Origin: Acidobacteriaceae bacterium
GTDB taxonomy: Bacteria > Acidobacteriota > Terriglobia > Terriglobales > Acidobacteriaceae
Direction: 5' to 3'
NCBI GenBank assembly: GCA_003140785.1
Contig: PLKY01000049.1
Location: forward strand, 46,764-60,175
Length of the DNA stretch: 13,412 nucleotides
A program made the position numbers and the translations under genes. Numbering within the stretch: position 1 is the first letter of the stretch; every line of letters starts with the position of its first letter. Of this stretch, positions 8,718 to 13,412 are shown one piece after another. Under the pieces are notes generated by a model. That model was not told where the DNA came from, made no database searches, and was given only the letters and a program-made list of their open reading frames with translations.

Positions 8718-8749
8718 TTACGTTGCCTTTAGTCAGTTTTCCCGGTCTC
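8679..8749. repeat. 10-bp perfect inverted repeat GAGACCGGGA / TCCCGGTCTC
   Basis: Arms at 8679-8688 and 8740-8749 are exact reverse complements. The left arm lies in the tRNA-Gly 3' copy, the right arm in the AT-rich DNA next to it. It encloses the anticodon-loop core of the fossil tRNA segment. It could be an integrase core-type site pair or a large stem-loop. Confidence 0.5.
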
Positions 8750-8750
8750 G

Positions 8751-8837
8751 TTGTAAATCAAGAACTTGCATTGTAAATCGTTCATTTTCAATGCTATGCG
8801 CCGATTGAACTGAGTGCATATATTACGGCGATTTACA
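8751..8837. repeat. TGTAAATCG-type short repeats (two direct, one inverted)
   Basis: TTGTAAATC occurs at 8751-8759 and 8771-8779, exactly 20 bp apart, and the 9-mer TGTAAATCG at 8772-8780 recurs inverted as CGATTTACA at 8829-8837. Their place beside the tRNA-derived repeat suits arm-type integrase or excisionase sites, but that is inference. Confidence 0.4.
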
Positions 8838-8839
8838 TA

Positions 8840-8882
8840 TACTGTCCCATATTTCGATCAATTCTGGACAGTATGGACAGTA
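8840..8882. repeat. GGACAGTA motif: tandem direct pair plus inverted copy
   Basis: TGGACAGTA is repeated head-to-tail at 8865-8873 and 8874-8882 with no spacer, and its complement TACTGTCC occurs at 8840-8847. Three copies in 43 bp of otherwise unique AT-rich DNA suggests binding sites for a dimeric DNA-binding protein. No neighbouring regulator gene is visible. Confidence 0.4.
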
Positions 8883-8945
8883 AGGAACTCTGAAGAATGC
8901 TATGAGTTTTTCAGTGGGAGAATGTGCCCGATTTTCTTCTAAATC

Positions 8946-9020
8946 TGGAGCGGGAGACGGGGATCGAACCCGCAACCAACGGCTTGGGAAGCCGCTACTC
9001 TACCATTGAGCTACTCCCGC
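8946..9020 (-). tRNA. tRNA-Gly (anticodon CCC), CCA encoded
   Basis: Read on the minus strand from 9020: acceptor GCGGGAG pairs fully with CTCCCGC, the D-arm contains AGCTCAATGGTAGAGT, the anticodon stem GCGGC/GCCGT encloses the seven-base loop TTCCCAA giving anticodon CCC, and the T-arm is GCGGG TTCGATC CCCGT. Discriminator T followed by CCA is encoded at 8946-8949, as usual for glycine tRNAs. The gene reads GGG codons. A consensus -10 box lies just upstream. Its 3' end faces the repeat-rich scar, so it looks to have served as an integration target while staying intact. Confidence 0.95.
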
Positions 9021-9030
9021 TTGAGACCGA

Positions 9031-9060
9031 ATTATACCTTGCAGAATCGATGCCATGAAA
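9031..9060 (-). promoter_or_regulatory. Promoter of tRNA-Gly
   Basis: On the minus strand a perfect TATAAT (9036-9031) lies 10 bp before the first tRNA base at 9020, giving a leader of only about three or four bases. The best -35 candidate is TTTCAT (9060-9055) at 18-bp spacing, which is weak. Confidence 0.65.
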
Positions 9061-9262
9061 TCTGCCCTTGCGCCACCAAGTCTCCAAAAGCGCGAAAACG
9101 GCCTTCGATTTCTGCCGCGCGGTCCAGTGCGGCGGTGGCCCGATTATCGGAAATTCCTGGCGGCGATTTTCGGGGCCGATCTCTTCCCGCTCTTCTGCGT
9201 GAATGGCTCTGCAGCCTCATCCTGTGAACCAGCAGCTTGATCTGCTGCTCGGTGAAATGTTG

Positions 9263-9511
9263 TCATAGGTTCTCTGACGGACCGGAAACGAAGGATGAAT
9301 GCACAGGGCCACACCTACGATCTGTGCCACTGCTCCGATGCAAGTAAGAGTTCACGCAACGGCCGACACAGCCGGTAGGCTTGGCGCCCGTGTCCCGGAG
9401 GTGCCCCACGAGTTCATCCAAGTCTCTCTGCGATGGCTGCTCCGATGGCAGCCACTTGAAGGAGTGCCGACACTCCTCCACCGTGTGCGGAGTGAAACCG
9501 AGCAGGTACAC
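9263..9511 (-). CDS. Doubtful hypothetical protein, 82 aa
   Basis: A minus-strand frame opening with GTG at 9511, with CCAAGG directly before it but too close to act as a good Shine-Dalgarno. Residues 1-60 (starting with YLLGFTPHTVEEC after the initiator, then LDELVGHLRDTGAK) have ordinary globular composition; the tail is Ser/Cys-rich and looks random. I do not recognise the family. The two perfect hairpins of this stretch fall inside it. It may be a gene fragment or no gene at all. Confidence 0.22.
   Translation of the reverse strand: MYLLGFTPHTVEECRHSFKWLPSEQPSQRDLDELVGHLRDTGAKPTGCVGRCVNSYLHRSSGTDRRCGPVHSSFVSGPSENL
9434..9476. repeat. Two adjacent perfect hairpins
   Basis: TGGCTGC (9434-9440) pairs with GCAGCCA (9448-9454) over a seven-base loop, and six bases further GGAGTG (9461-9466) pairs with CACTCC (9471-9476) over the four-base loop CCGA. 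Neither is followed by a T-run on either strand, so a simple terminator is unlikely. Confidence 0.45.
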
Positions 9512-9604
9512 CTTGGTTTGATAAGCTGATTAAGATGGGAGTTCATGTTCTAGCAAGCAGTCCGGTCAATTTCGGAGCGAAATCTAGTAAGTCCGTTGTT
9601 ACTT

Positions 9605-9651
9605 CGGGGCGTAGCGCAGTCTGGTAGCGCATCTGCTTTTAAGGCAGATGC
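9605..9651 (+). pseudogene. 5' two-thirds of a tRNA-Pro-like gene, anticodon position UUA
   Basis: The segment has exact tRNA geometry: acceptor strand CGGGGCG (9605-9611), TA, D-stem GCGC/GCGC (9614-9617, 9627-9630) around a nine-base loop AGTCTGGTA, one base, then anticodon stem TCTGC/GCAGA (9632-9636, 9644-9648) around the seven-base loop TTTTAAG. Loop positions 3-5 give anticodon UUA, which would read the stop codon UAA. The C1 start and this D-arm are typical of bacterial tRNA-Pro. No T-arm, no CGCCCCG acceptor partner and no CCA follow, so it cannot make a normal tRNA. The anticodon hairpin is perfect over eight base pairs. Confidence 0.6.
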
Positions 9652-10095
9652 TCTAGGACTGGAAGATGCGTGTTTACTGAGTGCTCGCTTCACATGAGAT
9701 GCAATGACAGTTACATTTTTATCTACAATCCAAAATGAGCAGTGACCCGAGGGTTGTCGCTCGCCAAAAAATACCATCCGGCCGATATAAGACGAGGCGG
9801 TTTGATTTCTGAGAACGTATCATACGGCGGATTTGCCATCTTCGCATCGAAAGCTGCATCGTGGACTGCGCACAGCGACTAACCGATTGGGAATAAGTTC
9901 GGAGTTTGGCGAGGCACAGCTGGCGCGACTCGATTTTGTTTCAATGCGAAAACAATATCCCCGTGGTTGCACGGACACTTCGAAGAAGTGGAGGCCCGCT
10001 GGAAGGTCGGAACTTACGGCGGGCCCTTGGCCATCGAATGCGTCGCGTCTGCGGTTATTGAAATCGGAGACACCTGGCGCACATCGAACCGCCTG
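9652..10095. other. No convincing gene; possible remnant frame
   Basis: No RNA gene or repeat is evident. A plus-strand frame is open from 9883 through this stretch; around 9940-10100 it reads with protein-like composition (HGHFEEVEARWKVG, then PLAIECVASAVIEIG), but it has no good start or Shine-Dalgarno and runs on into the antisense of the next gene. It may be the end of a broken gene. I do not recognise it. Confidence 0.35.
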
Positions 10096-10368
10096 TTAGG
10101 CGCTGTACTGGCCGCTGAGCGTCGCCGCCTGGGGCCTGCTTTTGTGTCCGGCTTCTTTCATGATCGGCGGGACCTCGGGGTCGGAGACAAAGCTCTGCCA
10201 GCCCTTCTCATCCCAGTCGAAGACCACCCAAACCTGGTCGTCCTGATTGGGATCGCGAAAGACGAGCGCACCCTTCGATCCGTGCTGCCTGCGCTTCTCA
10301 GCGCCTGCGGTTGAGAAGACTTTCAAGAAACGGTCCAAATCCTCTACCTTAGTCGTTGCAAGTATCAT
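10096..10368 (-). CDS. Small dimeric alpha+beta-barrel-like protein, unknown function
   Basis: A 90-aa protein starting at ATG 10368 with AGGAG seven bases upstream, a strong ribosome site. The pattern of an N-terminal strand (MILATTKV), a helix with DLDRFLKVFSTAG, a central GALVFRDPNQDDQVWVVFDWDEKG and a final helix (FVSDPEVPPIMKEAG) is that of small antibiotic-biosynthesis-monooxygenase-like ferredoxin-fold proteins, which may act as cofactor-free oxygenases, isomerases or binding proteins. No catalytic residue can be named with confidence. It lies 54 bp downstream of the substrate-binding-like gene on the same strand and is probably in its operon. The link suggests it may handle the ligand sensed by that protein (inference). 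Confidence 0.75.
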   Translation of the reverse strand: MILATTKVEDLDRFLKVFSTAGAEKRRQHGSKGALVFRDPNQDDQVWVVFDWDEKGWQSFVSDPEVPPIMKEAGHKSRPQAATLSGQYSA

Positions 10369-10422
10369 CTCTTTTCTCCTTTGTGAAATGTGTTGTCGTG
10401 TTCGCGCGGCTTCGTTTCAAAT

Positions 10423-11574
10423 TCAGGCTGTAAGGGCCCTTTCTGCTTCCTTCTCGTCCAGCATTCGCTCCTTTGGGTCAATCGCCCCAAGGTTCTTCAC
10501 CACGTTGAATACGCCGTTCTTCGCCTGGGCAATGTACATATTCATCCGCGCGTGATGCTGACCGGGCACCATTTCAGCTGGGCCACCTGGCCCCTCGGCG
10601 ATCTTTGCGTGGTCCAGGGCCTTGATGACCTCTTCCTGGTTGAGCGAGCCGGCCTCGTTCACAGCAGCCTCCCAGAGCCGCAGGCCCCGATACAGGCCTG
10701 AGCACGCGCTGCCGGCGGTGAATTTGGCATTGCCCGGAAAAAGCCTGTCGAACTCATCGATCAGTTGCTTGCTGAAGGGATCGCTGACGTTGCGGTAGAA
10801 GTCGAGGCAGCTGTAGAGACGCTCCACGTGTGCTGCCGGCGCCATGTTCAAAAAGTTCTCGTCGAAGTACGTGCAGACCAGGTGTCCGCCCCGCTTCGCA
10901 AAGCCTGAGTTGTGGAGCTGTTCGAGGAACGGCACCAACCCTGGAGGAACGATGGTGTTGAATACGACCTCTGCGCCGCTGGACGCGATTTTGGCGACAG
11001 TCTCGCGATAGTCCGCGTGATCGAGAGGAAAATGCTCCTCTCCCACGATCGAGCCGCCGAGCGCCTCGACTAGCTCACGGACCTTCCTGTTCATCGTGTG
11101 CGGCCAGATATAGTCCGCGGACGGCAGGTAAAACTTCTTCGCCCCTGTCTTTCGCATCAGCCAGGGAATGAGAGGTTCCACCTGCTGCGCCGGCACCGGG
11201 CCCGTGCAGAAGATGAGCGGGTGGCATTCCTCTCCCTCGTATTGCTCCGGGTAGATGTAAAGCGTGTTGCCCTTCTCGACGGCAGGCCCCTTGATCGCCT
11301 GCCTCGTGGAGCTGTAAATGCCCCCGAGGATCACATCCACATGATCCTGCTCGACGAGCTTGGTTGCTTTGGCTGCCGCCACGCTATCTGTTGTGGCACT
11401 GTCTTCCAGGTACAGATCGACCTTCCGGCCTAACAAGCCGCCCTTGGCGTTGATGTCGTTAATGACCATTCTGGCCACGTTCGCGTCGGCGATGCCCGCA
11501 AACGAGAGTGGGCCCGTCTGGTCCGCGATGACCCCCACTTTGATGGGTCGGCTGACTGCAGTTGATTCCTTCAT
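10423..11574 (-). CDS. Type 1 periplasmic-binding-fold protein (AmiC/UrtA-like) without signal peptide
   Basis: A 383-aa ligand-binding protein of the branched-chain amino acid/urea/short-chain amide receptor group (Peripla_BP_5/6 type). The N-terminus begins straight with the first fold strand (IKVGVIADQTGPLSFAG), then INDINAKGGLLGR and GGIYSSTRQAI, with the FmdD/UrtA/AmiC-like YPEQYEGEECHP and VPAQQVEPLIPWLM. ATG 11574 is chosen for GAGGAG eight bases upstream and the conserved start of the fold. Neither this start nor the longer frame to 11724 encodes a hydrophobic signal peptide or lipobox. No ABC permease or ATPase gene is nearby. It is divergent from a regulator-like HD-GYP/LuxR gene, so a cytoplasmic sensor role like that of AmiC is possible; an ABC receptor with unusual export is the alternative. 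Confidence 0.85.
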   Translation of the reverse strand: MKESTAVSRPIKVGVIADQTGPLSFAGIADANVARMVINDINAKGGLLGRKVDLYLEDSATTDSVAAAKATKLVEQDHVDVILGGIYSSTRQAIKGPAVEKGNTLYIYPEQYEGEECHPLIFCTGPVPAQQVEPLIPWLMRKTGAKKFYLPSADYIWPHTMNRKVRELVEALGGSIVGEEHFPLDHADYRETVAKIASSGAEVVFNTIVPPGLVPFLEQLHNSGFAKRGGHLVCTYFDENFLNMAPAAHVERLYSCLDFYRNVSDPFSKQLIDEFDRLFPGNAKFTAGSACSGLYRGLRLWEAAVNEAGSLNQEEVIKALDHAKIAEGPGGPAEMVPGQHHARMNMYIAQAKNGVFNVVKNLGAIDPKERMLDEKEAERALTA

Positions 11575-11766
11575 GACATGCTCTCCTCGAAAAGCTGGCT
11601 GTGGGTAAATTGCCGCTGACGTCGTTGAAGGCCGCGGTTCCGCGCCGAATGGGTTCCGCGCTTTCGTAGATTCCGATCTTTTTCCTTGACCACCGTTGGT
11701 GGAAGGTGATCGATTGAGTACCAATAAAACTCAAATCTCAAAGGCCCCGCATCGGGAGAGTTCCCT
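11575..11766. promoter_or_regulatory. Divergent intergenic region with a CCACC-GTT-GGTGG palindrome
   Basis: This 192-bp stretch must hold promoters for both divergent genes. CCACC (11690-11694) and GGTGG (11698-11702) are perfect inverted arms around GTT, extended by CCTT (11684-11687) and AAGG (11703-11706) with a two-base bulge. A TTGACC at 11686-11691 overlaps the left arm and could be a -35 box for the rightward gene, with only a weak -10 (ATCGAT) at 17-bp spacing. It is a candidate operator for the LuxR-type domain. Confidence 0.35.
11754..11760 (+). promoter_or_regulatory. Shine-Dalgarno supporting an AUU start
   Basis: GGGAGAG at 11754-11760 lies six bases before ATT 11767, an ideal distance. 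It decides the start of the HD-GYP/LuxR gene, whose conserved N-terminal residues have no ATG, GTG or TTG before the internal GTG at 11914. Confidence 0.45.
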
Positions 11767-13326
11767 ATTTTTGCCAAATCGCTTCGTTTAGGTGAATTCG
11801 TCGCCACACTGGCCCTGGCGCAGGACAACGCGTTCGGCCAGCCGCTGGAGTCACAGCTGCGGTCGTGCCTGCTCGCGACGTGGATCTGTGAGGCCGCGGG
11901 ATTCGAGAAGGAAGTGCGCGACACCGTCTATTGGGTCGCGCTGCTGCGCTACGTCGGCTGCACCGGCCACGCACACGAGGTGGCTACCGTCTTCGGCGAC
12001 GAGATTGCTATCCGCGCCCAGACGCTGGTACATGACGCGGCAAATCCCGCCGAGGTGATGCACGATGTGGTGGCCTTCGCGACCGCCGGACGCTCGGACG
12101 AAGAGCGTGAGCAAATCGTCCGGATGATTCAACAGACCGCTCACGAGTGGGCAGTGCACAACTTCAAATCCGGATGCGAAGTTGCCGACATGCTCGCGCA
12201 ACGGCTCGACTTCGGCCCCGATGTTCGCGATGCGTTGCGCTTTACGTTCGAGCGCTGGAACGGCAACGGTTTCCCCGCCCATGCGAGCGGCGAAGCAATC
12301 CCGCTGGCAATGCGCGTCGTACACCTCAGTCAAGACATGGAGGCGATTGGCCGCCTGTTCTCGCCGGCCAAGGCAATCGACGCCGCCCGTGATCGGCGCG
12401 GCCGGACGTACGACCCGGCACTCGCCGACGTGTTCGTGGCGCACGGATCAAGCTGGTTCGACAAACTGGGCACGATAGAACCATGGGATGCCGTGCTGGA
12501 TCTTGAGCCGGAACCACGACGCCTGCTGGACGGGGAGGCCCTCGACAACGCTCTGACGGTGGCGGCAGACTTTATCGACTTGAAATCGCCTTACATGGGT
12601 GGTCATAGCCGCCGATGCGCGCAGTTGAGCGCCGACGCCGCCTGGGTACTTGGGCTGACCGAGGACGCGGTAACCACCGTCCGCAGAGCGGCGCTTGTGC
12701 ATGACTTCGGCACGACCGCGGTGTCGAACTCCATCCTGGATAAGCGTGGCCCACTAACTCGAGCGGAATTCGATCGTGTGGAGCTTCACCCGATGTTGAC
12801 CGAGCAGATGCTGCGCCGTTCGGCGGGGCTGGCGGCACTGAGCCCGGTCGCATCTGCGCACCACGAGAAGTGTGATGGGTCCGGCTACCACAAGCGTGTG
12901 CGCGCCAATTCGGCCGATGCCGGAGCGTGCGTGCTGGCCGCAGTGGAAATTTACGTGGGGCTGACAACCGAGCGAGCCGACCGTGCGCCTTTCTCCGCAG
13001 AGGACGCGGCAGCCGAATTGCGCCGGTTCGCCTCCCAAGGCGTGCTCGACCTTCGCGCGAGCAATGCTGTGCTCGAGGTTGCAGGTCATGGAGATTCAAA
13101 GGTGCCTACACGCAGTCGGCCGAAAAATCCGGGCGGGCTGTCCGGTCGCGAAGTCGATGTGCTGCGCCTCGCAGCGAGAGGATTCACGACGCAGGAGATC
13201 GCCAACCGGCTCTATATCTCGCCTAAGACCGCCGATCACCACATCCAGCACATCTACAACAAGATCACCGTGTCGACACGTGCCGCCGCCGCTCTCTGGG
13301 CTATGCAAAACGCCGTCGTTCAGTGA
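11767..13326 (+). CDS. HD-GYP phosphodiesterase-like protein with C-terminal LuxR-type HTH
   Basis: About 519 aa if started at ATT 11767. The C-terminal HD-GYP domain keeps His312-Asp313 (VHDFG), His341 (ELHP) and His365-His366 (SAHHEKCDGSGYH), the metal ligands of enzymes that hydrolyse cyclic-di-GMP, but GYP reads Gly-Tyr-His. An N-terminal half (ALAQDNAFGQPLESQLR, then GCTGHAHE) resembles a degenerate HD domain typical of this protein group. Residues 458-519 are a GerE/LuxR helix-turn-helix (LSGREVDVLRLAARGFTTQEIANRL, abbreviated here as LSGREVDVLRLAARG and TTQEIANRLYISPKT). The frame is open from 11728 with no standard start before GTG 11914, which would remove 49 conserved residues. A recent frameshift or sequencing error near 11770-11790 is the alternative to AUU. 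It is divergent from the AmiC-like gene and probably regulates or senses with it. Confidence 0.85.
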   Translation: MFAKSLRLGEFVATLALAQDNAFGQPLESQLRSCLLATWICEAAGFEKEVRDTVYWVALLRYVGCTGHAHEVATVFGDEIAIRAQTLVHDAANPAEVMHDVVAFATAGRSDEEREQIVRMIQQTAHEWAVHNFKSGCEVADMLAQRLDFGPDVRDALRFTFERWNGNGFPAHASGEAIPLAMRVVHLSQDMEAIGRLFSPAKAIDAARDRRGRTYDPALADVFVAHGSSWFDKLGTIEPWDAVLDLEPEPRRLLDGEALDNALTVAADFIDLKSPYMGGHSRRCAQLSADAAWVLGLTEDAVTTVRRAALVHDFGTTAVSNSILDKRGPLTRAEFDRVELHPMLTEQMLRRSAGLAALSPVASAHHEKCDGSGYHKRVRANSADAGACVLAAVEIYVGLTTERADRAPFSAEDAAAELRRFASQGVLDLRASNAVLEVAGHGDSKVPTRSRPKNPGGLSGREVDVLRLAARGFTTQEIANRLYISPKTADHHIQHIYNKITVSTRAAAALWAMQNAVVQ

Positions 13327-13412
13327 GTGGGCTGCCCTTCAGGCTGCTTTACGTGGCGCGCAAGACCTGCTCCTTAGAGTTGCGGTCGGTTAACCGCTAG
13401 CCTACATCGGAA

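Larger units (their letters stand above)
8671..8992. mobile_element. Probable scar of a tRNA-Gly-targeting integrative element (att-like direct repeats)
   Basis: Two 47-nt segments in the same orientation, 8671-8717 and 8946-8992, match at 40 of 47 positions by hand alignment. The right copy is the 3' part of the intact tRNA-Gly gene; the left copy is not part of any complete tRNA. This is the layout left by tyrosine-integrase elements that insert into tRNA 3' ends. The roughly 230 bp between them is about 38% GC (hand count over 8751-8940), far below the flanking genes, and has no open reading frame of note but several short repeats. No integrase gene is visible, so this would be a deletion remnant or the minimal end of an element. 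A decayed tandem tRNA duplication is the alternative. Confidence 0.5.
9037..9604. other. Gene-poor stretch with hairpins, no convincing coding region
   Basis: No reading frame here has both a good ribosome site and recognisable protein content. It holds short hairpins (CAGCAG/CTGCTG at 9230-9247 with a six-base loop; two stronger ones at 9434-9476) and a doubtful minus-strand frame at 9263-9511. I see no insertion-sequence ends. It is probably decayed accessory DNA between two tRNA-related sequences. Confidence 0.5.

Noticed and set aside
8671..9020. CRISPR array or retron-like repeat structure
   Set aside because: The long repeat occurs only twice and is tRNA-derived, the short repeats lack regular spacers, and no cas or reverse-transcriptase gene is present.
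9605..9651. A functional ochre-suppressor tRNA
   Set aside because: No T-arm, acceptor partner or CCA follows, so a working tRNA is not supported; kept only as a truncated tRNA-like sequence.
9833..10099. 88-residue frame starting at ATG 9833
   Set aside because: Low-complexity Arg/Ser/Pro composition, no Shine-Dalgarno, and a different frame over the same DNA looks more protein-like.
11575..11724. Longer start for the AmiC/UrtA-like gene, perhaps adding a signal peptide
   Set aside because: The 50 extra residues are polar with no hydrophobic core, and ATG 11574 has GAGGAG.
13327..13412. Anything downstream of the HD-GYP/LuxR gene
   Set aside because: The last 86 bp show no gene start, tRNA or clear terminator.

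Overview
The window reads as bacterial chromosome with high coding density and roughly 58-60% GC in the genes. Gene content and protein style (a PaoABC-type molybdenum hydroxylase operon with two tandem large subunits, a family-5 uracil-DNA glycosylase, an HD-GYP/LuxR fusion) best suit a soil bacterium, possibly Acidobacteriota. No marker gene here proves the taxon.

Region 1 (1-6542, + strand) is one operon. It holds the C-terminal part of an FAD/[4Fe-4S] subunit cut by the window edge, two consecutive paralogous molybdopterin catalytic subunits, and an XdhC-type maturation factor. The [2Fe-2S] subunit presumably lies upstream, outside the window. The enzyme should oxidise aldehydes or N-heterocycles using Moco.

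Region 2 (6593-8648) holds a DJ-1/PfpI-family protein on the minus strand. Divergent from it are a family-5 uracil-DNA glycosylase and a small cupin. With region 1 this gives a possible carbonyl-stress and repair theme, which is inference only.

Region 3 (about 8650-10095) is a gene-poor accessory stretch. It has an intact tRNA-Gly(CCC) on the minus strand and a diverged 47-nt copy of its 3' part 275 bp away. Between the copies lies AT-rich DNA with short direct and inverted repeats, which looks like the scar of an integrative element. Further right are two adjacent perfect hairpins and a well-formed 5' two-thirds of a tRNA-Pro-like gene whose anticodon position reads UUA.

Region 4 (10096-13326) holds a signal-peptide-less type 1 periplasmic-binding-fold protein (AmiC/UrtA-like) followed by a small dimeric alpha+beta-barrel protein, both on the minus strand. 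Divergent from them is an HD-GYP phosphodiesterase-like protein ending in a LuxR-type helix-turn-helix. The latter's conserved N-terminus is reachable only from a non-standard start, best an AUU with a good Shine-Dalgarno. The three genes may form a ligand-sensing and regulatory module.
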